This document shows, in pieces, positions 24,106-35,245 of a stretch of 64,000 bases of DNA. Source of the stretch: Nemertoderma westbladi (Eukaryota > Xenacoelomorpha > Nemertodermatida > Nemertodermatidae). Numbering within the stretch: position 1 is the stretch's first letter; the number at the start of each line of letters is the position of its first letter. Location: NCBI GenBank assembly GCA_032718475.1, contig JAUCBJ010000570.1:17742-81741 (forward strand), read 5' to 3'. Below the pieces are notes generated by a model. That model saw only the letters and a list, made by a program, of their open reading frames with translations, searched no databases and was not told the DNA's origin. Made by a program: the position numbers and the translations under genes.

Positions 24106-26237
24106 ATAAGGCTCATTCCATGTAAAGTGCGGGACATTCGTACGACTTTTTGTGCATACTTTAGTACTGTACATCAAGAAAATGAACTAAAATATTATAA
24201 TGCTTGTGTTTCTTAGAAAAACCAATTATCGGTTCTGTAAAAAAAAAGCAGTTTGGAAAACCGGCAGCAGTTTATGTCTCAGAACTATTGCTTCAAAAAA
24301 TTGTAAAGTGCGGGACGCGTACGAAAGTGAAATTTTCAACTGTCAAATTCTTTGCTAAAGTTCAGCGAATTGAGTAAAGTTAGTGGGAAAACTTTTGTTC
24401 CGTGATGTTCCTAGATATGTAGGGAAAATAAATTAGCCTTTAGTAAGATGGTAAGTAACATCAATGAAACAGGGGAGTAGTTTAAGTGCAGCAAAGTCAT
24501 GTAAAGTGTGGGACATTTCAATGTAAAGTGTGGGACACGTGCGATTTTATCCTTTATAAACACATTAAATCGTTAATTATTACATTATTCCGACTAAATC
24601 AGTGATAGTTATAAACTTGTCAGTGATATTGCTACATACAGACATATAATTTGAACTTATAGATGAATGACAATGCAACTAACCCTAACCAAAATACTAA
24701 ACCTAACCTACCAACTTAGTTGGCCCTAAAAAGCCCCTTACTACTGCGTACATGTATACATGTGACTGCCTGTCAAGTAAATGTTCAAGTATTTAAAGCA
24801 TACAATTCCACTGGAGGTCCAGCCTATAGTAGAGTGCAAACTGCACAGTAGTTATGAGGCGGGTGGGGGGGGGGGGGGGGGGGGATTATTTATAGATATA
24901 ATTAATAGGCCTCCAACAAATAGGCTGTACGGGCTTTAATACGCCATTCCAGCATTCCAATATTGCGATACGTAACGTAACACAAAGTTTAACAAAGTTT
25001 TTCCTTTCCCTTTCTCAAAATTGGCCCCAGCATGAAAAAAAATGGCGCAAACATTGCTCTGCCACTGCCACTGCCACTGCCACTGGCTATGTACGAACAC
25101 CCCTAAACTGCTAAATGGAGTAAAAAAACAAATAGAGGCCAACATATAGTGCCTAATACTGTAAGTAAAACAGAAGAGTAGGCACGACAATAACAAATTT
25201 GTTTGTATCATTTTTTTGTAGCCTTACCCTAAGCCCTAGTACAGCGTGGCTCCTACTTGCTGTATTATTATCTCCAGGCAGTTCAATATTACTTAGTAGG
25301 CTTATGTAAAATTACCATTTAAGTGCACTGTAGGCCTAAAGTAATACAGATTAGATAGCAAGATTAGACCTGGAACTGCAGTGCACCCATAAAACCGTTA
25401 TAGTAGCGTACCATGTAAGCGTGCAGTAGGCCTACGCACCAGCCAGAGCCAGGAAGGGGTTAATGGCAGGCCTACAAATAGTATTCAGAGTATAAAAACT
25501 AATAAAAATAGGAATTACAATTTTGAGGATATTTACTGAAATATATGTGATTTTCATGAATTTTTTTATAGTGTCTTAATATCAGAGATTTATATGAAGT
25601 TATTATGTCTGTTATGATTATTCCAGTTGAAGTTCTTCCATCTAAATGCACGCTTACTCTACTTCCTTTGATATTTTTACTTTTTGTCCCGCACTTTACG
25701 TAAAGTGCGGGACACCTGTTTACCACATAACACGAAACACCACAAACAAACTAAGTACCCCAGATTAATGATACATATATTTGAGCTTTGCAAACGACAT
25801 AACATCATTCTACTATAATATGTCTATCCTGTACAAACAAAATATGGTGTTCAGCGTAAAGTGCGGGACATTATGATGTAAGCAGATTATGAGCACTGAA
25901 TATTTAGACACAACGTTGTTTTAATTGACAGCAAATGATTTCATTGGAAAATATGATTGTTTTGCTTCGAAAAGTACTCTATTACGTTGCCTTCTGCCTA
26001 AAGCTACTCATAAAACGCGGTTGTCATATTATGCACTCAGTTCACTGTATTTTTGCAGTTTGAGAGGTAAGGGCGAATAACACCAGATTTCAGAAAGTTA
26101 ACGAATTTTGATGCGGTTTTTTGCATTAAATTCGCAAACCGCATCATATATTGGTTCTGAAAATTGATATGAGAAGCAATAATTCAAGTTTTTCAAAATT
26201 GGCACTGCGGTTGACATTTGCATGGAATGAGCCATAA
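24106..26237. mobile_element. 2.1-kb non-autonomous DNA transposon with 13-bp terminal inverted repeats
   Basis: GGCTCATTCCATG at 24110-24122 is mirrored by CATGGAATGAGCC at 26221-26233, flanked on both sides by ATAA (24106-24109, 26234-26237), a candidate 4-bp target duplication. The inside carries at least six copies of GTAAAGTGCGGGAC or GTAAAGTGTGGGAC, on both strands, a 20-base G run (24865-24884), and no transposase-like frame. Superfamily unknown. Confidence 0.75.
25687..25714. repeat. Perfect 28-bp palindrome
   Basis: GTCCCGCACTTTAC followed directly by its exact reverse complement GTAAAGTGCGGGAC, with no spacer. It is made from two head-to-head copies of the motif repeated elsewhere in this transposon (24122, 24304, 24501, 24523, 25858). 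Confidence 0.9.
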
Positions 26238-27307
26238 GTGTTTTTCCATAAGAAAATAAATTAAGGTTCTCATTGTAAATAATAATTATTATTATTAATA
26301 ATAATTTATTATTAACCATTGTTTAATAATATTAAACAATGGTTAGATTTATTTTAAAATTTATTGCCAATTCTTCAGCCGTTGCATGCACTGCTCTCTC
26401 AGACCTCCTACACGAGTCTGTTGGACCCCTCTTCGTCAAGAAGAGGGGCGCCTCTTCGTGAAGCGCGCCACTTCGTGAAAGGCGCCACTTCTAGAAGAGC
26501 GCCACTTCGTTCGTCAAAAATTTAACTATCAACCTGTACTATTGTTTTCGTTTATTGTTTTGATTAGAATACTGTGCCATGTAACCTGCTCATTTCGCTT
26601 AATCTACTGCACCTACATATTTCGACCATCATCGCATATTCGTAACTTTCGACCCAATACGTATCAAATGGGGATATAGTAATATGTTAATTACTCTCTA
26701 AGGTTTTCCATGATTCACTTGAAACAAGTTTGTTCCGTTTGCTTTACGATGACAAATTCATTGAAAAATCAACGATTGAAATCTCTCTAAATCAGTTTTT
26801 TAAATGCGAATGTCTAAACCAATCAGGGAGGGCTCTGGATCACACCTCTCCAACAGCGAGTTATATGTGCATCTTATCGTGGTTCCATGTGGCGTTGGGA
26901 GGAATTAAGATGGAATTCTCTAGTCATTCAATTATCTCATTCTCCAGAGGTTTGGCTATCAGGTTTTAACTCTCCGTCGTCCGTAGGCTCTCTCTCCGTC
27001 GATATATTGATTTAATTTTATCCCGTTATCTACTGTATTTCCCTGACCGGCACTCACCGGTTACTCAACACGGCACATACATTGTGTATTACCGAGGTGT
27101 TAGAAGAGTAAGTAATATGCCATCATGATTAGTTTCTTACTGTCACATGTGATAAGGAGTTACAGTATATAATTACTAATTGGAATACTGTAGTACAGTT
27201 CTGTACTGTGGTATGCCTAGGCCTAATGTACATAAATATTTTATTCAAAAGTGAAGTATTTTACAGGGAATCAAGCACCTTGGTAACTGGTGAAGGCTGG
27301 GAACTGA
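26238..27307. other. Intergenic with two inverted-repeat structures
   Basis: No gene is seen. A perfect inverted repeat with 15-base arms TAACCATTGTTTAAT and a 3-base centre lies at 26313-26345. At about 26427-26449 an 8-bp hairpin CCCCTCTT/AAGAGGGG is followed by GC-rich repeats GGCGCCACTTCGTGAA-like up to 26512. Confidence 0.6.
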
Positions 27308-27370
27308 CGTCCCGGTGGGATCGAACTGGTGACCTTCGGGTTGGAAGTCTGACGCTCTACACCATTATTG
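27308..27370 (-). repeat. tRNA-derived SINE-like fragment
   Basis: The minus strand reads GGTGTAGAGCGTCAGACTTC, then CAACCCGAAGGTCACC, AGTTCGATCCCACCGGGA. This resembles a tRNA with A-box (GTGTAGAGC) and B-box (AGTTCGATCCC) promoter parts and an anticodon-like CTTCCAA loop. The anticodon and acceptor stems do not pair properly, so it is not a working tRNA. Confidence 0.6.
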
Positions 27371-27539
27371 ACAGTGACCTCATTGGGCGAACAATCCAAA
27401 TCAAAAAATGTTCCAAAAACATCACTGGTAGAATGTACATACTGTAGGTTCTACAAGAAATCGACAGAGAACCACCTTAATAAAATATTTCACGCATAAA
27501 AGGTGCCCGAATTGTGAACCATAAGTCTTACCTCCTGCC

Positions 27540-28203
27540 TGCTGAGTATACGATGGTTCGACAACATTTGTGTCTACAATTGATGGTGACACAGATCATA
27601 ATGGATCTGTGTTTTGCTGCACGGGCTAACTGCATATCGAAATCTTATATTTTTATCAGATAATCATTCAATTCCTGTGCGTATAACATTTATGCCTAAC
27701 TCGTGTTGTATGAATGTATGGATGAATTTAGAACAGGCTGCTTCTAGGGAAGGATATTTTTGGCCAAGAAGGCCAAAGTTTTGACAGTTAACTTCAACAG
27801 TCCTCAGGAAATGTCTGATCGAATGAAGAATAAAGTGTAAGGATGGTATGCGTATGCTTGAGGTTGTGGCTGACATCTGTTACGGTATCATGGATTCGGA
27901 ACTCAGGTGACGACCTTCGAATACGTAAGGGAAAATAAAGACCAACATTGACTGTCATTTAATACGTCGGAAACTTAAGGTCCGATTATTTAGAGCAGCA
28001 GTAGTTCCAGTACTCCTAAATATGGGAGTTCATGCTGGGCTAGCTGCTGAGGAGACCAAATCTCTGGATGTCACATTCACAAGAATGCTAGGTCGGGTTC
28101 ACAGTGTCAAGTAGGCCTACTGTACAATGCACACATCTCCAACCAGACACCTGACCATTGGAGGTGTCTCATTGGTACTCCCGCAAGCTTGACACTTGAA
28201 TAA
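27540..28203 (+). pseudogene. Decayed LINE fragment (same family as 13.5-17.3 kb)
   Basis: Stretches such as TATACGATGGTTCGACAACA, TTTTGACAGTTAACTTCAAC and CGGAAACTTAAGGTCCGATT match the LINE at 16197-17020 in order, with deletions (the catalytic FADD region is missing) and many stops. It ends near the sequence matching AAGCTTGACACTTGAA. Confidence 0.85.
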
Positions 28204-28308
28204 TTTGTTAACCCTTTGGTTCACTTTTTCACTTGTCGATTTGAAGCAACATTTATTTTATCGCAGTAATTTTTAATGTCCGTATAAATTCTTTTTTTGT
28301 CCTTTTTT

Positions 28309-28505
28309 TTTTACTTTTTATGTCCTCCAGAAATCTACCGTTAGGTTCCATGCTACCGGTTTCTCTACTGCTGTTTTCTCAGGCTATCAGTGCCGGTATT
28401 AGTTTTTTTTACTTTTTATGTCCTCCAGAAATTTACCGTTAGGTTCCATGCTACCGGTTTCTCTACTGCTGTTCTCTCAGGCTATCAGTGCCGGTATTAG
28501 TATAT
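28309..28505 (+). repeat. Direct duplication of about 101 bp
   Basis: ACTTTTTATGTCCTCCAGAA at about 28311 recurs at about 28412; both copies continue through CCGTTAGGTTCCATGCTACC to GTGCCGGTATTAG with very few differences. Confidence 0.9.
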
Positions 28506-28668
28506 ACAGTAAAGCACTATTTTGTAGTATTGCATGTACAGATGTAGGTATAAAGCAGGTATTTTAGGTATTTTAGTACCGGTACCGGCACCGGTACTGC
28601 TGTGTAGGCCTACTGTGTAGCTTACCATTTAAATACGGTACTGGTAGGCCTACCGGCTGACCGGTTGT

Positions 28669-30085
28669 TTTGGTTAGAAAATCCCGCCTCTGTAACCTGC
28701 TCCTTTCCCTGAATTGGTAAAGTGACCGTTTATTGTTTTGGTTAGAAAGGCCCGCCTCTGTAACCTTCCCCTTTCCCTCAATTATTTAAATTAACGTTTA
28801 TTGTTTTGGTTAGAAAGTCTCGTCTCTGTAACCTGCTCCTTTCCCTGATTTGGTAAAGTGACCGTTTAATGTTTTGGTTAGAAAGGCCCGCCTCTGTAAC
28901 CTGCTCCTTTCCATCATTTAGTAAAGTGACTGTTTATTGTTTTGGTTAGAAAATCCCGCCTCTGTAACCTGCCCCTTTCCCTCAATTAGTTAAATGATCG
29001 TTTATTGTTTTGGTTAGAAAATTCCGCCTCTGTAACCTGACCCTTTCCCTCAATTAGTTAAATGATCGGTTATTGTTTTGGTTAGAAAATCCCGCCTCTG
29101 TAACCTGCTCCTTTCCCTCAATTAGTTAAGTGATCGTTTATTGTTTTGGTTAGAAAATTCAGCCTCTGTAACCTGCTCCTTTCCCTCAATTAGTTAAGTG
29201 ATCGTTTATTGTTTTGGTTGGAAATTTCCGCCTCTGTAACCTGCTCCTTTCCCTCAATAAGTTAAATGATCGTTTTTTGTTTTGGTTAGAAAATCACGCC
29301 TCTGTAACCTGCTCCTTTCCCTCAATTAGTTAAATGATCGTTTATTGTTTTGGTTAGAAAATTCCGCCTCTGTAACCTGACCCTTTCCCTCAATTAGTTA
29401 AATGATCGGTTATTGTTTTGGTTAGAAAATCCCGCCTCTGTAACCTGCTCCTTTCCCTCAATTAGTTAAGTGATCGTTTATTGTTTTGGTTAGAAATTTC
29501 CGCCTCTGTAACCTGCTCCTTTCCCTCAATAAGTTAAATGATCGTTTTTTGTTTTGGTTAGAAAATCCCGCCTCTGTAACCTGCTCATTTCCCTCAATTA
29601 GTTAAGTGATCGTTTATTGTTTTGGTTAGAAAATCCCGCCTCTGTAACCTGCTCCTTTCCCTCAATTTGTTAAGTGATAGTTTATTGTTTTGGTTAGAAA
29701 ATCCCGTCTCTGTAACCTGCTCCTTTCCCTGATTTGGTAAAGTGACTGTTTATTGTTTTGGTTAAAAAAAACCCGTCTATGTAATCTGCTCCTTTATCTC
29801 AATTGGTAACGTTATCGTTTATTGTTTTGGTTAGAAAATCCCGTCTCTGTAACCTGCTCCTTTCCCTGATTTGGTAAAGTGACTGCTTATTATTTTGGTT
29901 AGAAAATCCCGCCTCTGTAACCCGCTCCTTTCCCTCAATTAGTTAAATGATCGTTCATTGTTTTGGTTAGAAAGGCCCGCCTCTGTAACCTGCTCCTTTC
30001 CTTCATTTGGTAAAGTGACTGTTTATTGTTTTGGTTAGAAAATCCGGTCTTAACCTGCTCCTTTCCATCAATTGGTAATTGTTTT
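28669..30085 (+). repeat. 68-bp tandem array, about 20 copies
   Basis: The unit reads TTTATTGTTTTGGTTAGAAA, ATCCCGCCTCTGTAACCTGC, TCCTTTCCCTCAATTAGTTA, AATGATCG. Copies differ at scattered positions and two variants alternate in blocks (TCAATTAGTTAA and TGATTTGGTAAA), showing local duplication of groups of units. Single or double units also occur at 19855, 33741, 34195 and 34260. Confidence 0.95.
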
Positions 30086-30440
30086 TGGCTATAAAATGAG
30101 TGTTTTGCTACGTCATGTGGTATAATCGATTATCGACAACAACCACAAACTATTAAATTTAGAGTCTTTTTACCACAGGCGCATATGGAAATCTATCTCA
30201 TAGTCTATAAATCATGGAATCATGGAATGTTTTGGCACAGGCATAGTGAAATCAACTGTCTGACAGTCCAGAAATCAGCAGTCTGACAGTTTGAAGAAAT
30301 ACATACATAAAAAGTCATTAAAAGGGCAACAAAAGGTCATTAAAGGGACAACAAAAGTCATTATGCACAATTCGTAAAAAAAGGAGGACAAAAAAAAGTC
30401 AAATAAAAGGACATAAAAAATCACTGCCTTACTTTATTAA

Positions 30441-32811
30441 CATTATCGTACTGTATATTAAAATCACTCCATTCGCTAACCATTATTGCCCTTGTAGCTT
30501 ACCGGGTGTATATTTTAGTACTGTACTGTAGGGCCTATCTAATGAAAGGGACGGAACTTGGTACTGTGATCACTTATCAGACTGCATTTTGATCACTGAT
30601 CAGGCTACACTGTGACTGTAGGCCTACCGGTACAGTAATTTACGTAATTCTATGTTTAGCTTCAAAATATACCTACACCCAGTGATGTACAACTAGTTAA
30701 ACTACAGTATCAAGAGTTTATTTTGAGTTTAGTGGTTTTTATTTTAATCAATTTAGTTGAAGTGTGAACAATTTTAACTACAGTAAATTGCACGATATAT
30801 GAAACAGTAACTTTAATTGTTGATTCTTAATTGATTATCTTTTGTTTTTATTTATGTAACGAAATTTAGTTGAAATTTAGTTAATTATTAGTTAAACAAT
30901 TTAGTTAACTACAGTAGTCACCCAGAAAATAGCTGAACATCACTGCGCTACACCTACCCATAGTTTCAAACTAATAATACGAGTAGCGCGTAGTTGTAAA
31001 ACAAGCGCGAAATCGCGGAAAGGTCCTACTAACGCATAAACTGTCTCCTTGAATGGCTTACCGGTATTACCAAAAGAATGCAATGGAAAGTGTAATTTAA
31101 CCTACCTAGAGATTCAAGTCCAACACTCTTACCAACTTCGCCAATGCGCCGTATGAAGCTTTATAAAACTAAAACCGAATTGGAAAAACCTAATTGGAAA
31201 ATTAAATATTGTAGGTTTACAGTACCGGTAGGTCTCGCTACGCGGACATAAAAAGCTACGGTAGTAAGTTTGGCCATATCTGCTATCCATGGCAAAATAG
31301 CAGGAATGGGAGTTTCACAAACTACGCATAGGTCGTAAAGATTCCGGTCTGGCCGCAGTACGAGATACCGTCCTACCGTATACCACAACAACGAAGAAAA
31401 CGCAAACATAACAATCGAAATAAACCAACAATAACCTTAAACAAAATTCATAAGTTACAAAAGGCTGCAAAAAACGCAATTATAAACCTCGGAAATGTAA
31501 CATTCAATCCACTAAATGTGCACTCTATTTATATAAAACAAATTTCCATTATGTGTTACACATATTTAAACAAAATACAGTATTACCAAACGACATATTT
31601 CCATCACGACTTATTTTTAGCTCCGTATTCACACACACTCAACACGTAGTACTTCTAATAATAATTGTGTCATATCTCGATGTAACCTACAGGTGGCCAA
31701 ACAGTCAATAAAAATACAAGCGCCAAATAGTTTGGAATACAGTAGTTTGCCATCCTCTCAGTGCGTCAGGCAATAAATCTCATGATTTTCAAGACGAATA
31801 TTGACAATCTATTGCGAGGGTTTTGTATAAACTGCGTCACCTCCCTCTCCTGAGCCTCTCTGGTAATTCTAATTATATATTACCCTATTCTAAGCTTATT
31901 TAGATTACATATTTTACTTACTGTAATAATATTAGTGATAGGGATTAATTAGACTAGACTACAGTACACTAGTAGACTACTGTAGATTAATACTCTATCC
32001 ACCAGCCCTAGATTCTATTAAAATTAAACCTCACAACTAAAAACCAGACCCCGCATGCCTTTACTGTACCTTACCAATAAAAATTCAATTTTGTAGTTTA
32101 AAAGTTTTACTTTCTACCTATTATACTTTTTTCAACTGTAATTTGTTATAAGTAATTGATTTCACTTGAATATTGCATGTTTGTATATTCTGTATCGGTA
32201 TATTGTCAACTGGTGGCCGAAATAATGGGATTATCTACTTGGTCACCATCCACACAGCTGTGCATTAATTAACTTGCTTTTACTTTTGTGTGTATTATAT
32301 AATATTTCTGATGTACAGTATGTATTCATTGTGTGGGAATTGTTCAGTTAAACATTCTGCTGTAAGTAAACCAAGGCCTAATACTGTGTAATTCTAATTT
32401 AATGACAAAATTGTTTACAAATGGTTAAAATTCGCACAATAGATGACATGACCACACATAGGTGGCACTGTGGCAGCATAATATAAATTTGCACTCAGCC
32501 GTGCAACAAAGCACCACAGAGTACCGGTACACTGCTGTAATAGAAGTATGACTGTCTGCCTGTGTATGTACCGTAACGCAGTAACGTACCGTTCAGTCGC
32601 TACCGGTAGTGCAGTAGTTCGGTAGTATTATTTTTGCCTTTACACTTTAGGCCTACTGCTTTAACCCCGTCTTCATATTCTAACTCTCTGGACCTGACTC
32701 TTGCCATTGGCTGATCTCTAGATCTGGTGTTCAGTTGGTAGAACTTCAGAACTTGTAGTTAAACCAGTAAACTCCACAAACAAACCCTGAAACCCGCACT
32801 TCTGTCTTGTC
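30441..32811. other. Intergenic, upstream region of eIF1 at the right end
   Basis: No gene is seen. A half tRNA-like stretch on the minus strand (31111-31152, GGCGAAGTTGGTAAGAGTG) may be a SINE head. The minus-strand frame at 31161-31409 (82 codons) lacks motifs. An inverted CCAAT box (ATTGG at 32706) about 100 bp before the eIF1 start may belong to its promoter. Confidence 0.4.
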
Positions 32812-33159
32812 ATGAGTGGCGGAGGAAACATATTGAACCTAAAGACAGTTGATGCTTTCCAAGAAGCTCTCAACGACGCGGAGGGAGGTGGACGACAGGA
32901 GTCGTTGATCCACATTCGAATCCAACAGCGGAATGGACGGAAAACCTTGACCACGGTGCAAGGAATTAGCGAGGATTACGACAAAAAGAGGTTGGTTAAG
33001 TTCTTTAAGAAGAAGTTCGCTTGTAATGGCACCGTGGTTGATCATCCCGAGCACGGTGAAGTCATCCAGGTACAAGGAGACCAGAGGAATAACATAAAAT
33101 CATTCCTCCTCGAAATTAAACTCGCGCCGGACGACAAGATTAAAGTCCACGGTTTTTAA
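32812..33159 (+). CDS. EIF1: Eukaryotic translation initiation factor 1 (eIF1/SUI1), single exon
   Basis: The 115-residue protein starts MSGGGNILNL and carries the hallmark SUI1 sequences IHIRIQQRNGRKTLTTVQGI (about residues 33-52), KKFACNGTV and GEVIQVQGDQR, ending in the typical KVHGF. Length fits animal eIF1 (about 113 residues). By family, it binds the 40S subunit near the P site and guards start-codon choice. The whole frame is open without introns, whereas eIF1 genes in many animals are split; no poly-A tract or flanking duplication marks it as a recent retrocopy. The N-terminal tail is unlike the vertebrate one, as usual for this variable part. Start ATG at 32812 is the only one that gives a full-length protein. 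It may be the working gene or an old retrogene. Confidence 0.95.
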   Translation: MSGGGNILNLKTVDAFQEALNDAEGGGRQESLIHIRIQQRNGRKTLTTVQGISEDYDKKRLVKFFKKKFACNGTVVDHPEHGEVIQVQGDQRNNIKSFLLEIKLAPDDKIKVHGF

Positions 33160-33740
33160 ATTTTAAATAGAACTCGTTTTTTTTACTTAACTGACAGATA
33201 CAGACTATAATATAATATTACAGTTATTAGGCCTATCTATCTCAATAGGCTTACACAGAGAGACAATGGTCAGTGGGCATGGCGCACTGATTGCTTTTGA
33301 TTTATGAACTGTTTGCTGTTTAAGGTGGGGTCGGTATCTCATTGTCGTATTCAGTATCTCATTAATTAATGTATTAGAATCCGTTACTAAATTATTCAAC
33401 TTTGAGAAATATTCTTGGCTGCATTGTATTCCTACCGAATTACTAAATCTTTATTAAATTTGTAACTACTGGCAACCATTAGTTAAAGCGCTGGTCCCTC
33501 CATTCTGCCATTGAGAATTCGAGAACCCCCCCCCCCCCCCCCCCCCCCCCATCTCCCATGAAAAACACTTTTTTGTAGACCATAAAGTAAAGTGCACTCT
33601 TGTAACTTATTCCTGCACTCAGCTCAGGTGCTGAACTGTAATCAAATTGACAATTGGGGTGTCATAGGGTTAATGTTAAATTAATATTGAAAAATTTGTG
33701 CCTAGAAGTAAAACATTTACTGTAAACTGTGTTCCTAAAT

Positions 33741-33800
33741 GTAGTTTATTGTTTTGGTTAGAAAAGCCTGCCATTAGAACCTGCTACTTTCCTTTAAAAG
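33741..33800 (+). repeat. Solo monomer of the 68-bp repeat family
   Basis: TAGTTTATTGTTTTGGTTAG, AAAAGCCTGCC and ACCTGCTACTTTCC match the array unit at 28669-30085. Confidence 0.8.
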
Positions 33801-34194
33801 GTACCTTAAATGGTGAATATCGAAATTAAATATTCGCGAAATATGTTAAAATAGGCTGAAACGACACCCCAATTGGTAATATGCCAACAGTAACAATATT
33901 GTATGTATATTGCATATATATTACTCTGATTACTGTATTACAGTATAGGCAAATTCCTGAAAAATAATTTTGCACTACCGGTATCATCTTTATAATTGTT
34001 GTTTTTTTGTTCAACTTTTAAAATGAATTGGGTAGCCTACGGCTACGGGTAACTTTTCTCAACTAAAATAGCCCATAAAATCCGACAGGATTGTCTCAGG
34101 TTACTGGTTAATGACGAAACGAAAGTCCGCGATCCGCATAGACTAAATTCCGCCATTGTTTTCAGAAAAAGACATCGAGTTATTAATTGTATAA

Positions 34195-34332
34195 TTAATT
34201 TTAGTTAGAAAAGCCTGCCTCTGTAACCTGTTCCTTTTCCTCAATTGGTAACAATATCGTTTATTGTTTTGGTTAGAAAAGCCTGCCTCTATAACCTGTT
34301 CCTTTCCATCAATTGGTAACAATATTATTAAT
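34195..34332 (+). repeat. Two tandem monomers of the 68-bp repeat family
   Basis: Two copies of TTAGAAAAGCCTGCCTCT, then GTAACCTGTTCCTTT, about 68 bp apart, upstream of AK6. Confidence 0.85.
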
Positions 34333-34583
34333 ATTATATAAAAAAAAATGCTGCCACCAATGCTGAATCGCGAAATTAACTGATGCGGTAAAAAAATATA
34401 AAACAGTTTAAAAAATTTCAAATTTTTTTCTCGAATTCCCAAAATTCCCGCAAAAGTTTATTATTATTACTCAAAGTAAAAGTGAATGTTAAACCCACTG
34501 GGATTATTTTCATTGAGCCAGGAAGACACAGAGATATTACGCGTTACTAGACGCAATAGACATTCAAATAACATATTCTGAAG

Positions 34584-35105
34584 ATGCCGCATGCAAAACT
34601 ACCGAACGTTCTAATAGCCGGAACCCCCGGCACTGGTAAATCCACCGTCGCTTCCGATGTTTGTGTTAGACTCGGTATGGAGCACGTTGATGTTAGTGAG
34701 TTCGCGAAACGCCACGGAATGGTCACGTCGTACGACTCATTGCGAGACACCCACGTCATAGACGAGGACAGGGTAATAGAAGCCCTCGAGGATAAACTCA
34801 CGCGAGGAGGAGCTCTTGTCGATTACCATTCCGCGGATATGTTCCCTTCGCGTTGGTTCCATTTGGTTGTCGTTACTCGAACTGATAACACGATCCTTTA
34901 TGACCGGTTGAAGGCGAGAAATTATAGCGACGAGAAAGTCACTGAGAATGTTCAATGCGAGATATTCGAGATGATTCTGGAAGAAGCGAGGGGTTTGTTC
35001 GATGCTGATGTTGTAAAGGATGTTGTCAACAATACTGAGTCTGATAAGGAAGACATTGTTGATACTATATGTAATTTTGTTCAGAGATGGAAGCCCAACG
35101 ATTAG
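34584..35105 (+). CDS. AK6: Adenylate kinase 6 (nuclear AK, Fap7/hCINAP family), single exon
   Basis: The 173-residue protein matches the family length (172 in vertebrates). The N-terminal P-loop is GTPGTGKST (residues 13-21). Further family marks are ILDEDRV-like HVIDEDRVIEAL, VDYHSADMFPSRWFH, VVTRTDNTILYDRL and the conserved NVQCEIFEMILEEA. By family it is a small nuclear NMP kinase/ATPase that acts in 18S rRNA maturation on pre-40S particles. The start ATG at 34584 places the P-loop at the usual distance. The gene has no introns here. A poly-A signal AATAAA follows at 35240-35245. All key residues of the P-loop are intact, so the gene looks functional. It follows eIF1 on the same strand at 1.4 kb; both products serve the small ribosomal subunit, but the link may be chance. 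Confidence 0.95.
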   Translation: MPHAKLPNVLIAGTPGTGKSTVASDVCVRLGMEHVDVSEFAKRHGMVTSYDSLRDTHVIDEDRVIEALEDKLTRGGALVDYHSADMFPSRWFHLVVVTRTDNTILYDRLKARNYSDEKVTENVQCEIFEMILEEARGLFDADVVKDVVNNTESDKEDIVDTICNFVQRWKPND

Positions 35106-35239
35106 TTTAGGTACTCAGTACTCGATATGTGTACTTTCGGGTGTCAAAAAGGTTGTGTTTTATCACTGTTAGTAAAAAACAACTTGATATTCAATTTGTT
35201 TGTGTGACAATTCGATACACGATTAAGGTAGTGAGTGAT

Positions 35240-35245
35240 AATAAA
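35240..35245 (+). promoter_or_regulatory. Probable poly-A signal of AK6
   Basis: AATAAA lies 135 bases after the stop codon of AK6, the first exact match downstream. Confidence 0.5.

Larger units (their letters stand above)
28252..30440. mobile_element. Putative inverted-repeat element carrying a 68-bp satellite core
   Basis: The left end (28252-28310: TTATCGCAGTAATTTTTAAT, GTCC) and right end (30385-30440: GGACATAAAAAATCACTGCC, TTACTTTATTAA) are imperfect inverted complements over about 30-50 bp. Between them lie a direct duplication of about 100 bp and a long 68-bp tandem array. Such a structure (short inverted ends around tandem repeats) is known from non-autonomous elements in marine invertebrates; here it is an inference, and no target duplication is clear. 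Confidence 0.45.
33160..34583. other. Spacer between eIF1 and AK6 with dispersed repeats
   Basis: Contains a 25-base poly-C tract (33526-33550) and solo units of the 68-bp repeat. A possible poly-A signal ATTAAA for eIF1 lies near 33452. No further gene is seen. Confidence 0.6.

Noticed and set aside
27308-27370. Functional tRNA-Gly
   Set aside because: Promoter boxes and loop are recognisable but the anticodon and acceptor stems do not pair; better read as a SINE.
31161-31409. 82-codon minus-strand frame
   Set aside because: No motif, no splice signals and no related sequence in the window.
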